Assembly: GCA_041394945.1 (NCBI GenBank)
Contig: JAWKHH010000001.1
Coordinates: forward strand, 1,116,001-1,180,000
Source: Bryobacteraceae bacterium
Lineage (GTDB): Bacteria > Acidobacteriota > Terriglobia > Bryobacterales > Bryobacteraceae
Reading direction: 5' to 3'
DNA: 64,000 nt
The notes below the pieces were generated by a model. That model searched no databases. It was not told the DNA's origin and was given only the letters and a program-made list of their open reading frames with translations. Position numbers and translations under genes: made by a program. Positions 20,810 through 28,783 of the stretch are shown in pieces. How positions within the stretch are numbered: position 1 is the stretch's first letter; every line of letters begins with the position of its first letter.

Positions 20810-21145
20810 CTACGCGAGTTCCATGATTTGCCGGAGGCCATCCTCCAGCGTCGCCATCTCTTCCTCGCTAACCGCGCCAAGTCGACTGCGCCGGCGTTCC
20901 TTTGCCACCGCTCGTATCTGGTCACTCACTGCCACGGCAGGTCGCCCGCCGCATGAGATCGGGATCAGAATCGGCGGGCTGGCCTTCGGCGATCTCGACA
21001 ACGGGACAACGACCACCGTCCTTCGCCTTTCATTGAGCACTTTCACTGAAATCACAACGAAGGGACGAGTCTTGCAAATCTCCGAACCCAGCGTTGGATC
21101 CAACGCGACCCACCAGATGTCCCCACGCTCCGGGATCAGCTCCAT
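20810..21145 (-). CDS. mazF: MazF/PemK-like endoribonuclease toxin
   Basis: The 111-residue protein starts with RGDIWWVALDPTLGSEICKTRPFVVIS, the MazF fold signature (GDIWWV, then an E and KTRP segment). It continues with TVVVVPLSRS and VAVSDQIRAVAKERR, as in PemK/MazF toxins. These cut single-stranded RNA at short sites. The start overlaps the antitoxin gene by 10 bases. Confidence 0.88.
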   Translation of the reverse strand: MELIPERGDIWWVALDPTLGSEICKTRPFVVISVKVLNERRRTVVVVPLSRSPKASPPILIPISCGGRPAVAVSDQIRAVAKERRRSRLGAVSEEEMATLEDGLRQIMELA

Positions 21146-21372
21146 GATTCCCCAATCCCGTCGCCCAAGCCATCGAGTTCTTTCTCGATTTCAGTCACCT
21201 CCGGGTCCTGATTCGCAAGCTCGCAGGCGCGGATCAAGGCGGCTTCGTCCCCCTCCAGCCGGGCGGCCAGCGCCTCACTGACGAAGCGCGAACGGTCACG
21301 GGACGGGACCCGGCGAAGAAACCGCGCGGCCAACTGCTCGGGTACGCTGAAGGTCATTTCCCTGCTCGCCAT
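21136..21372 (-). CDS. Antitoxin of the MazEF-like pair, ribbon-helix-helix type
   Basis: The 78-residue protein has an N-terminal ribbon-helix-helix-like stretch (MTFSVPEQLAARFLRRV, then RSRFVSEALAARL) and an acidic tail (EVTEIEKELDGLGD) that would bind the toxin. It is upstream of and overlaps the toxin gene. The pair sits at the junction between the nar-act operon and the more GC-extreme genes beyond. Confidence 0.8.
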   Translation of the reverse strand: MASREMTFSVPEQLAARFLRRVPSRDRSRFVSEALAARLEGDEAALIRACELANQDPEVTEIEKELDGLGDGIGESWS

Positions 21373-21503
21373 ACTCCCATAACACCAGAATGCCGTAACG
21401 GCCTAGCCGCCCAGATGCCCCAAAAACCGCAAAGGCCGCTCCGGCGCGACCCAAACGAGCAGAAACTCGCCGAGCATCCCAAGCCGGAGCGAGTCCATCG
21501 CGA

Positions 21504-22721
21504 TCACCGCACATGCGGTTCCAGATGCCCCGACTCCGCCGTGCCGTACACCAACTCATACACCTCCCGATTCGTTCGCGCCGTGTACTCGGCAAGGATC
21601 GGATACGGACTATCATCCGCCCGCAGCAAACCCCGCCGGAAGTACCGCGGATTCCACGGCAGATAGTCGCGAACCGTACACCGATGTAGCCCCACGCACG
21701 CCTTACTCGCCGCCGCATCCAGGTAGTACGCGAGCGTATGTTCCCCGGCGCTCCGTTCATACTCCGTCGTATCCGCCTGATCCTTCGCCGGCCGCGAAGT
21801 CATCGTATTTACATCGGCCAGCAGCACCGGCTTGCCCGTCAGCCCATGGACCCGGTCGATATACTCCCGCAGCGGCGTCCGCGTGCCCATCGGCTGAAAC
21901 GCAATCACGTCCACATACCGGCCCGCCGTAACGACAATCGAGTCCGGCGTACGTTCCGGCAGCGCCATCAGCCGGTCGCCCAGGACAAGGTGGTTCGGAT
22001 CGGACTTCCGCAATTCCCCGGTCACCAGCTTGTAGTACGCGTTCGCAACCCGATTGATCAGTTCTTCCTCGCTCCCGGGCGGAAAGCCGAGCACCGCGCG
22101 CTTGCCTGCAGCGCCATCCGGCAATCCGCGCAGGAAGTCGAGATAGCTGCCGTTGCCCGCGGCATCCCGGAACGACGGATCCCATATCGGAAGGTCGATC
22201 AGGACGTAACCCAGACACATCCGGTTCCGTCTGTGGACCGCCGCCACTTCGCGAATCTTGCGCCGTAATCGCTCGGCCACCGCCGGGTCGAAGATATCGC
22301 TGTTCGGCGCGTTCGCCCGCGCCGCGAACGACCGCGGCCCCTCCGTCCAAAGCTCGGCGACATAGGGCATCTTCGCCTCCATCGCGGCCAGCGCCCCATA
22401 GCCCGCCGAGTTGTAGCCCCACTGCCGGAACTTCTCCAGAAAGTATTCCGCCAGGCGTTTCTCGTTCCCCCCGTATCTCGTCTCGAAGAGGTTCCGCTCG
22501 TCGCGCCGCACGCACTCACCGGCATGCGTCACACCCAACGAAAAGAATGCGCCGCCATCGGGTGTCACGAAGAACCACCGCCCGCCGATCCGCTCAACGT
22601 GAAACCAGCCCGTGCGCCTCCCGGCCAAGGCGCGCACGCCGCCGTACCGGTCGTACGCTCGCGTTCTCAACATCCACGCCGGCAGGGCCAGCACCCGCCT
22701 CCGCGTCATGACTTCCAGCAC
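21504..22721 (-). CDS. Secreted agarase-like glycoside hydrolase family protein
   Basis: The product has 405 residues from GTG at 22721, or 401 from ATG at 22709. A short signal-like N-terminus (TRRRVLALPAWML) precedes WFHVERIGGRWFFVTPDGG and FFSLGVTHAGE, a segment typical of agarase/TIM-barrel glycosidases. Later parts (NHLVLGDRLMALP and KPVLLADVN) suit a beta/alpha barrel with a late acidic strand. The substrate is unknown. A TTGACA-N18-TAGGAT promoter ends seven bases before the GTG, which suggests a leaderless start. It is divergent from the pectate-lyase-like gene. Confidence 0.65.
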   Translation of the reverse strand: MLEVMTRRRVLALPAWMLRTRAYDRYGGVRALAGRRTGWFHVERIGGRWFFVTPDGGAFFSLGVTHAGECVRRDERNLFETRYGGNEKRLAEYFLEKFRQWGYNSAGYGALAAMEAKMPYVAELWTEGPRSFAARANAPNSDIFDPAVAERLRRKIREVAAVHRRNRMCLGYVLIDLPIWDPSFRDAAGNGSYLDFLRGLPDGAAGKRAVLGFPPGSEEELINRVANAYYKLVTGELRKSDPNHLVLGDRLMALPERTPDSIVVTAGRYVDVIAFQPMGTRTPLREYIDRVHGLTGKPVLLADVNTMTSRPAKDQADTTEYERSAGEHTLAYYLDAAASKACVGLHRCTVRDYLPWNPRYFRRGLLRADDSPYPILAEYTARTNREVYELVYGTAESGHLEPHVR

Positions 22722-22728
22722 GCAGGCG

Positions 22729-22758
22729 ATCCTACGACCTCCGGCGCCGCACTGTCAA
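22729..22758 (-). promoter_or_regulatory. Promoter of the agarase-like gene
   Basis: On the minus strand TTGACA (22758-22753) and TAGGAT (22734-22729) are 18 bases apart. The start of transcription would fall at or beside the GTG at 22721. Confidence 0.45.
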
Positions 22759-22826
22759 GACGCACGACCCCCGTGCGCGGGATTACCATGGGACTCGGAA
22801 CTCCACACCGTCGAGGAGGTCACTCC

Positions 22827-25800
22827 GTGAACGCAACCCTGTCGATATCCACGGCCGCGCTGGCCCTGATTTTCCACGGCGCCGCCTCCGCCGCAAGCGG
22901 CGTTTCCTACTACCCGGAACGGCTCGACGATCCCAAAGCCGTCTATCTCGCCAAACCCGGTTTTCCCGCGCACGCCGATGGCCTCGCCGACGACTCCGCC
23001 GCGCTCCAGGCAGCCATCGATCAGGTGCAGCAAACAACCGGCGAAGGCATCGTCTTCGTTCCCCAAGGCCGCTACCGGATCACGCGAACCATCTATGTCT
23101 GGCAGGGGATCCGCGTCATCGGATACGGCGCCAAACGCCCCGTCATCCTCCTGCCGGACCGCACTCCCGGCTACCAGCAAGGCATCGGCGCCATGATCTT
23201 CTTCTCCGGCTTCCGCCCCGGCCCCGTCCGCCGCTTCCGCATTCCCGCTCCCCCGCCCGGCCCCGTGCCGCCCAATCCCGCCATCGGCGACGCCAACCCC
23301 GGCACGTTCTACTCCGCGATGAGCAACATCGATATCGAAATCGGCGACGGTAACCCGTCCGCCGTCGCCGTCCGCTTTCACGTCGCCCAACACGGCTACC
23401 TCTCCCATATGGATTTCCACCTCGGCTCCGGCCTCGCCGGAATCCACGACGTCGGCAACGCCGGCGAGGACCTGCACTTCCACGGCGGCCGCTACGGCAT
23501 CCTCACCCGCAAGCCTTCGCCCGCCTGGCAGTACACTCTCATCGATTCCACCTTCGACGGCCAGCGCGAAGCCGCCATCCGCGAAAATGAAGCCCAGCTC
23601 ACTGTCATTCGCACCGCTTTCCGGAACGTCCCCACCGCCATCGCCATTGACCGCCACTACGCCGATTGGCTCTGGGTCAAGGACGCGCGCTTTGAGAACA
23701 TCAGCGGCCCTGCCGTCGTCGTCAGCAACGAGAACAGCCGCTTTACCCAAATCAATCTCGAAGATGTCGATTGCACCGAAACACCCGTCTTCGTGCGCTT
23801 CCGCGAAAGCGGCCGCCAACTGGCCGGCCCCGCCAGGATCTACCGCGTCAAGTCCATGTCACACGGGCTCACCATCCCCGGCATGGGCGGCATCGGATCC
23901 ACGAAAACCTCCTTCGACGCCGCGCCCATGCCCGCCATGCCTCCGCCCGGCCCGCCCGCCATCGCCAACCTCCCACCCATGTCCCGCTGGATGAATCTGC
24001 GCTCGCTCGGCGCCAAGGGCGACGGCAAGTCCGACGACACCGCGATCATCCGGAAAGCCATCGCGGACCACGACGTCATCTATCTCCCGAGCGGCCGATA
24101 CGTGATCACCGACACCATCTCCCTCCGTCCCGAAACAGTCCTCATCGGTCTCCACCCCGACGAAACGCAACTGGACCTGCTCGACTCCACGCCCGGCTTC
24201 GAAGGCCCCGGCGCGCCGCGGCCGCTTCTGCTCGCCCCCAAGGGCGGCCGCAACATCGTCACCGGCATCGGCCTCTACACCGGAGGCGTCAACAGCCGCG
24301 CGGCGGGCGCCATCTGGATGGCAGGCCCCGAATCCCTCATGGCCGACGTCCGCTTTCTCGGCGGCCACGGCACCCGCGGACCCGACGGCAAACGCGAAAA
24401 TCCCTACAACAGCAACCTCAGCGCGGACCCCAACCCGCGCCGCCGATGGGACAGCCAGTATCACAGCCTTTGGATCACCCACGGCGGCGGCGGAACCTTC
24501 TTCAACCTTTGGACGCCCAACACCTTCGCGCAGTCCGGACTCTACATCTCCGACACGAAAACCCCCGGCCGCGTCTATCAGGTCTCCGCCGAGCACCACG
24601 TCCGCACTGAGATCAAGCTCGACCAGGTGGAGAACTGGGAACTCTACGCCCTCCAGACCGAAGGCGAGCGCGGCGAAAGCGAGGCGGCCTCGGCGCTCGA
24701 GATCAGCCGCTGCCGGAATCTCACCATCGCCAACTTCCACGGCTATCGGGTCACACGAAGCATCCGCCCCTTCCCCTATGCCATCCGCATCTCGGATTCG
24801 ACCGATATCCGCTTCCGCAACGTCCACGTGGACGCGAATAGTTCCGCGGGATACTGCCTTCCCGGTGGCGAATGCACCCAAATCGTCCGCGCCAGCAAGT
24901 ATTCATTCGGAACCGCCATCCTCGACGCGGACACCAAGGCGGAAGTGCGGGACCGCGAATTCGCAGTCCTCGACTACCCCGGCGCTCGGACCGCGCCCCC
25001 CGCCGCTAAGGCCGAGCGGCTCGCGACCGGATTCTACAACCTCGGCGGCGGCGTCGCCGATGCTCAGGGCCGCCTCTATTTCACCGACGCCCGCCGGAGC
25101 CGCATCTACCGCTGGTCGCACGAAACACGCCGCCTCGCTATCGTCCGCGACAGTCCGCTCGATCCAGTGAACCTCGCCATGGACCAGGCCGGCAATCTGC
25201 TCGTCATCTCCTCGGGCGGTAGCGGCATGGCCGTCTACGCGTTCCATCCGGACGGCCCCGAAGATGAACTCGAACTGCTTGAGCGGCGGCCTTATGCGGA
25301 ACGCCCGGGCATGCGCGCCATTCTGCCGCCGAGCTACTGGGTGAACGGCGACTTCACCAACACCCTCGATCCGGCCACGCTCGAGTACGCCTCCCTCGAG
25401 CAGATGTTCTTCAAGCTCATGCGGCGGCCCAAGACGTTCCACTACGTTTCCCCGGACGGGACGACATTCATTCCCACCGACGAGGTCTACGTTCAGGGTC
25501 CACCCTTCCTCGGCTATAAGTGGGCCCACGTGCTCCAGACCTACGGCCTCGCCGAAGCAACGCCTGGGAAGACGTTCTATGTCACGAATGAGGCGGAGCA
25601 AAAGACTTACTCCGCCAAAGTCAACGCCGACGGCGCCCTCACCGCGCTCCGCCTCTTCGCCAGCCAGGGCGGCGAAAGCATCGCCCAGGACTCCGCCGGC
25701 AACGTCTATCTCGCTGCCGGACAAATCTTCGTCTACAGCCCGGCCGGTAAGCTCACCGGCGCCATCGCCGTTCCCGAACGTCCGCTCCAACTCGTCTTCG

Positions 25801-25868
25801 GCGGCAAGGATCGGCGTACACTCTACGCCCTCACTTCATCGAGCCTCTACTCGATCCAGACTCGCTAG
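22827..25868 (+). CDS. Large secreted protein with two pectate-lyase-3-like beta-helix domains and a C-terminal beta-propeller
   Basis: The GTG at 22827 is preceded by GAGGAGGT at ideal spacing, giving 1013 residues with a signal peptide. Two right-handed beta-helix domains each open with the family signature: ADGLADDSAALQAAIDQ near residue 50 and GAKGDGKSDDTAIIRKAI near 395. The last 280 residues resemble an SMP-30/NHL propeller (GVADAQGRLYFTDARRSRIYRW, then SIAQDSAGNVYLA). Polysaccharide binding or cleavage outside the cell is likely. The substrate is not evident. Confidence 0.78.
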   Translation: MNATLSISTAALALIFHGAASAASGVSYYPERLDDPKAVYLAKPGFPAHADGLADDSAALQAAIDQVQQTTGEGIVFVPQGRYRITRTIYVWQGIRVIGYGAKRPVILLPDRTPGYQQGIGAMIFFSGFRPGPVRRFRIPAPPPGPVPPNPAIGDANPGTFYSAMSNIDIEIGDGNPSAVAVRFHVAQHGYLSHMDFHLGSGLAGIHDVGNAGEDLHFHGGRYGILTRKPSPAWQYTLIDSTFDGQREAAIRENEAQLTVIRTAFRNVPTAIAIDRHYADWLWVKDARFENISGPAVVVSNENSRFTQINLEDVDCTETPVFVRFRESGRQLAGPARIYRVKSMSHGLTIPGMGGIGSTKTSFDAAPMPAMPPPGPPAIANLPPMSRWMNLRSLGAKGDGKSDDTAIIRKAIADHDVIYLPSGRYVITDTISLRPETVLIGLHPDETQLDLLDSTPGFEGPGAPRPLLLAPKGGRNIVTGIGLYTGGVNSRAAGAIWMAGPESLMADVRFLGGHGTRGPDGKRENPYNSNLSADPNPRRRWDSQYHSLWITHGGGGTFFNLWTPNTFAQSGLYISDTKTPGRVYQVSAEHHVRTEIKLDQVENWELYALQTEGERGESEAASALEISRCRNLTIANFHGYRVTRSIRPFPYAIRISDSTDIRFRNVHVDANSSAGYCLPGGECTQIVRASKYSFGTAILDADTKAEVRDREFAVLDYPGARTAPPAAKAERLATGFYNLGGGVADAQGRLYFTDARRSRIYRWSHETRRLAIVRDSPLDPVNLAMDQAGNLLVISSGGSGMAVYAFHPDGPEDELELLERRPYAERPGMRAILPPSYWVNGDFTNTLDPATLEYASLEQMFFKLMRRPKTFHYVSPDGTTFIPTDEVYVQGPPFLGYKWAHVLQTYGLAEATPGKTFYVTNEAEQKTYSAKVNADGALTALRLFASQGGESIAQDSAGNVYLAAGQIFVYSPAGKLTGAIAVPERPLQLVFGGKDRRTLYALTSSSLYSIQTR

Positions 25869-25889
25869 CCGGCACAAGGCGGGGCGCCC
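25861..25889 (+). repeat. 29-base dispersed repeat, copy 1
   Basis: This copy begins with CTCGCTAGCCGGCACA and ends GGCGGGGCGCCC. It matches 56179-56207 in the same orientation with two mismatches in 29. It covers the stop codon of the beta-helix gene. Confidence 0.6.
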
Positions 25890-25934
25890 TCCAGGCGGTA
25901 ACGCGGCTCCGGAGCGAGTCCGTCTTGCGCGTGG

Positions 25935-26342
25935 TTAGCGGGATCGCCGCCGCCACAACGCATACGACGCCCCCCAAAGCACCCCGGTGGCCGCCGCCCA
26001 TCCCCACGCCTCCGGCCCGTCTCCCACCGCCAGGTGAGCGATTACCGCCGACGCGATGTCGATCGCGAAGCCCGCATACGCCCACTCCTTCAGCCGCCAC
26101 GGCGCCGGCGCCAGCAGCACCGCCACGCCGATGAGTTTCGCCAACGCGAGTTCCACCCGGAAGTAGGCGGGGAAGCCGAGATGCGTGAACGCCTCCGCCA
26201 CCGCCGGCAGACGCAATTGCGCGTACGCCGTGAAGCTCATCTGCAGGCAAAACAGCACCGTGACAATCCAATGCCCGATCGCCGGGAATCGCGCCGCCGG
26301 CCGTTCGCCGGCCATATCCGCCTTCAATGCGAGCGCTTCCAT
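25935..26342 (-). CDS. DoxX-like small membrane protein
   Basis: From ATG at 26342, with AGGAGG ideally placed, the product has 135 residues and four membrane helices. The pattern (TVLFCLQMSFTAYAQLRLP, then VELALAKLIGVAVLLAP) is that of the DoxX_2 family. Molecular function is poorly defined. It follows the SRPBCC and ArsR genes on the same strand, a common trio in soil bacteria. Confidence 0.8.
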   Translation of the reverse strand: MEALALKADMAGERPAARFPAIGHWIVTVLFCLQMSFTAYAQLRLPAVAEAFTHLGFPAYFRVELALAKLIGVAVLLAPAPWRLKEWAYAGFAIDIASAVIAHLAVGDGPEAWGWAAATGVLWGASYALWRRRSR

Positions 26343-26361
26343 ATGTCCTCCTCGGTGTCCC

Positions 26362-26925
26362 TCACTTCGTCGCCCCCGGCCGCCAGGCCGGCGGATCCAC
26401 GCCAAACTGCTCCGCGTACTCTCCGGTCAATCTCTGCCACCCGTCGAACTTCATCGCCTCCGGACCAACCAGGCGCCCCATCGGCTTGCCCGCCAGGCGC
26501 CGGTCCAGTACATCGAAACAGATATGCCAGCCCGCCGCGCCCCACGCAATATAGTGGCGGACGATGTTGTGCCACAGCCGCAGCCGCGTCCCGCTTCCGT
26601 GCGGCTCCAACTCCCAGCGCAGATCGTTGCCGCCCCAACTGTACTCGAGCAGCCGCGGAGCCTCGGCCTTCGTCACCGTCGTCTCGGAGACCTGCGGCGT
26701 CGGCGCCCCGGCCGTCGACAGCTTCACCGGTCCCACCGCCGCCAGACTACGGTCCGCGTCGAACGGCGCCCATTCGGCAAGGTGCGCCGGGTCTGTGATC
26801 GCCTCCCACACCACCGCCGGCGGGTGGCGTAGATCCCGCACCAGGACCAGCGTCCAGTTCTCCCCGTCCTTCCGGACCTCCGCCCCGCGCGCCGGCCCCG
26901 GGTCGTATCGCTCGCCATCGGCCAT
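26362..26925 (-). CDS. SRPBCC/AHSA1-domain protein
   Basis: The 187-residue product has the START-like fold signature of the AHSA1 family: LRHPPAVVWEAITDPAHLAEW early on, then LEYSWGGNDLRWELEPHGSGTRL. These proteins bind hydrophobic ligands. Members beside ArsR regulators are of unknown role. The ATG at 26925 directly follows the ArsR stop, so the genes are coupled. Confidence 0.85.
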   Translation of the reverse strand: MADGERYDPGPARGAEVRKDGENWTLVLVRDLRHPPAVVWEAITDPAHLAEWAPFDADRSLAAVGPVKLSTAGAPTPQVSETTVTKAEAPRLLEYSWGGNDLRWELEPHGSGTRLRLWHNIVRHYIAWGAAGWHICFDVLDRRLAGKPMGRLVGPEAMKFDGWQRLTGEYAEQFGVDPPAWRPGATK

Positions 26926-27279
26926 CTACGTTCTCCTTGTCTTTCTCTTTGCCTTCGTCTGCGCGCCCGGCAGGCGCTCCATCCGGTCCAGGTGACGCTC
27001 GAGCGCATCCACGTGCGCGGACCAGTACCGGCGGAACGGAGCCAGCCACGCGTCCACTTCCCGCAGCGGCTCCGGCCTCAGCCGGTAAAGCCGCCGCTGC
27101 GCATCCACCGTCGCCTCCACGAAACCCGCCTCCCGCAGCACTCGTAAGTGCTTCGACACCGATGGCTGCGGCATGGCAAGCTGACGCTCGATTTCTCCCA
27201 CCGACCTTTGCGACGACGCCAGCAGCCCCAGTATCGCCCGCCGGTTCGGTTCCGCGATGATTTCGAACACGGATTCCAC
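26926..27279 (-). CDS. ArsR-family winged-helix repressor
   Basis: The 117-residue product has a winged helix (FEIIAEPNRRAILGLLA, then MPQPSVSKHLRVLREAGFV) and no metal-binding cysteine motif. The start is GTG at 27279 with no ribosome-binding site. A promoter ending about 7 bases upstream suggests a leaderless transcript. It is the first gene of the ArsR/SRPBCC/DoxX operon and is likely self-regulated through the palindrome at 27298-27313. Confidence 0.88.
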   Translation of the reverse strand: MESVFEIIAEPNRRAILGLLASSQRSVGEIERQLAMPQPSVSKHLRVLREAGFVEATVDAQRRLYRLRPEPLREVDAWLAPFRRYWSAHVDALERHLDRMERLPGAQTKAKRKTRRT

Positions 27280-27286
27280 GGATCAA

Positions 27287-27316
27287 TATATACTTCAACA
27301 GGTATATACCTGTCAA
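27287..27316 (-). promoter_or_regulatory. Promoter of the ArsR operon
   Basis: On the minus strand TTGACA (27316-27311) is followed after 18 bases by TATATA (27292-27287). The start of transcription would coincide with the GTG at 27279. Confidence 0.55.
27298..27313. promoter_or_regulatory. 16-bp perfect palindrome, probable ArsR operator
   Basis: ACAGGTATATACCTGT is a perfect dyad that overlaps the -35 element and fills part of the spacer. Further TATATAC-like units lie on both sides. Binding here would block RNA polymerase. Confidence 0.65.
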
Positions 27317-27329
27317 GATATACACGAGG

Positions 27330-27342
27330 CCCCCCCCCCCCC
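27330..27342 (+). repeat. Homopolymer run of 13 C
   Basis: Thirteen C bases lie between the ArsR promoter and the two-CW gene, upstream of that gene's start. Such runs can change length by slippage. Confidence 0.8.
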
Positions 27343-27400
27343 TGAACTTCCCTCGCTCACACAACGGCGGTTTGCGCCGATGAGAGTACCGGAGGACACC

Positions 27401-27694
27401 GTGATTCAGAACTGCTGGGATTTCAAGAAATGCGGACGCCAACCCGGCGGTTCCCGCGCCGCCGACCTCGGAATTTGTCCTGCATCGGTCGACACCAGGG
27501 TCGACGGACTGAACGGCGGTGGCAACGGCGGGCGAATCTGCTGGGCGCTCTCCGGAACCCTCTGCGGGGGAAAGGTTCAAGGGACCTTCGCCCAAAAGCT
27601 GGCCCACTGCCGCGAGTGCGACTTCTACCAAAAGGTTCACACCGAGCAAGGCAAGGCCGTGCAGTCCTTCCGCGCGGTCCAGGCTGGTTTGTGA
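27401..27694 (+). CDS. Two-CW-domain cysteine-rich small protein
   Basis: From GTG at 27401, with GGAGG five bases upstream, the product has 97 residues; an ATG at 27380 is an in-frame alternative. It has seven cysteines in the order NCWDFKKCG, GICP, ICWALSGTLCGG and HCRECDFY. The two CW pairs and the final C-x2-C-DFY match the two-CW domain family. Metal or Fe-S binding is likely; the function is unknown. It lies upstream of tusA- and dsrE-like genes, which points to sulfur metabolism. Confidence 0.75.
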   Translation: MIQNCWDFKKCGRQPGGSRAADLGICPASVDTRVDGLNGGGNGGRICWALSGTLCGGKVQGTFAQKLAHCRECDFYQKVHTEQGKAVQSFRAVQAGL

Positions 27695-27809
27695 CGGCGC
27701 CCTTCAACCTGCGACGCCCCTTCCGCCGCCCGCCGCGCGTACCCCGATATCGGCCGGCCTCGCTCCTGCCGCCGCGGCAACAACACTCTTAAAAGCGCGG
27801 CGCCTGCCG

Positions 27810-27845
27810 ATGAGCCCTGTATGGAGACGAAAGCTCCATGAGCCC
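27810..27845 (+). promoter_or_regulatory. Leader hairpin flanked by a direct repeat
   Basis: ATGGAG (27821-27826) and CTCCAT (27834-27839) form a 6-bp stem with an ACGAAAG loop. An 8-base direct repeat, ATGAGCCC, occurs at 27810-27817 and 27838-27845. It lies in the 268-base gap before the tusA-like gene. No known riboswitch class was recognised. Confidence 0.3.
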
Positions 27846-27962
27846 ATTCCCTCGGCCTGTCCGAGACACCACCACCGAAACCGTTCCGTTCCCCTGCCGG
27901 ACCGCCGGAGACGGCCGCCAGCACGCTCATGGGCCACGAACCGCAAGCCGAGGAGGATGCCT

Positions 27963-28208
27963 GTGGCCGCTTATGAGTTGAACTGCCGGGGGCAACGCTG
28001 CCCGAAACCCATCGTCCAGATCAGCAAGAAGATGAGGGAACTCGCCGCCGGCGACACCCTGGCGGTGGAGGCCGACGACCCGGCCTTCGGGCCCGACCTC
28101 GACGCATGGCTCTCGTCCGGAATGGCCTCGCTCGAAGGATCGCTCCAGGTGGAAGGAGCCGAGCGGGTTCTGCTGCGGAGGCTAGGCGATGCCGAATCGA
28201 ACCGCTGA
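27963..28208 (+). CDS. TusA-family sulfur carrier protein
   Basis: The GTG at 27963 is six bases after AGGAGG, which decides it over the ATG at 27957. The 81-residue product has LNCRGQRCPKPIVQISK, with the CPxP motif whose cysteine carries the persulfide in TusA proteins. It overlaps the DsrE-like gene by 20 bases. TusA-DsrE pairs pass sulfane sulfur in oxidisers and other bacteria. No rhodanese gene is adjacent. Confidence 0.88.
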   Translation: MAAYELNCRGQRCPKPIVQISKKMRELAAGDTLAVEADDPAFGPDLDAWLSSGMASLEGSLQVEGAERVLLRRLGDAESNR

Positions 28209-28773
28209 CACACTCGATGCCGCCGCAGATCCGGCGCGGGATATCCGAAGCATCGTCGCCGAGGAAGTCGCGCGAGAACTGGCCCGCCGTGATCGCGCGC
28301 TGCCCTGCAAGAAGCTCGCCATCCTCGTCTTCAGCGGCGAGATGGACCGCGTCTTCTCCGCCCTCGCCATGGCCAATGCCGCCGCCGCCATGGGCATGGA
28401 CGCCACCGTTTTCTTCTCGTTCTGGGGCGCCGCCGTTCTCCGCAAAGCCGCGTCTCCCGCCGGCAAGCCCCTCATCGAACGGCTCCTCGGACGAATGATG
28501 CCGGCCGGCCCCGACGTCCTCCCCGTTTCGCGCATGAACTTTGGCGGCCTCGGCGCGGTCTTCTTCCGCTGGTGGATGGGCAAGAAGCAGATGCAAAGCC
28601 TCACCGAAATGCTCGACGACGCGCGCGACCTCGGCGTCCGCCTCATGATCTGCGAAACCTCGCTCGCCGTGATGGGCTTCCGCCGCGACGAAATCATCGC
28701 CGGCGTCGAGTCCTGCGGCGTCACCGGCTTCCTCCGCCACGCCTCCGAATCAGGGCCGGTGCTCTTCGTCTAA
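28189..28773 (+). CDS. DsrE/DsrF/DrsH-like (DsrE2-type) protein
   Basis: The 194-residue product has a disordered, then helical N-terminus. The DsrE2 core follows: KKLAILVFSGEMDRVFSAL, MGMDATVFFSFWG, and a late cysteine segment (LMICETSLAVMGF and ESCGVTGFL). Cysteines in those two late segments could relay sulfur. It overlaps the TusA-like gene, so the pair is co-translated. Confidence 0.85.
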   Translation: MPNRTADTLDAAADPARDIRSIVAEEVARELARRDRALPCKKLAILVFSGEMDRVFSALAMANAAAAMGMDATVFFSFWGAAVLRKAASPAGKPLIERLLGRMMPAGPDVLPVSRMNFGGLGAVFFRWWMGKKQMQSLTEMLDDARDLGVRLMICETSLAVMGFRRDEIIAGVESCGVTGFLRHASESGPVLFV

Positions 28774-28783
28774 CCCCGCTCGC

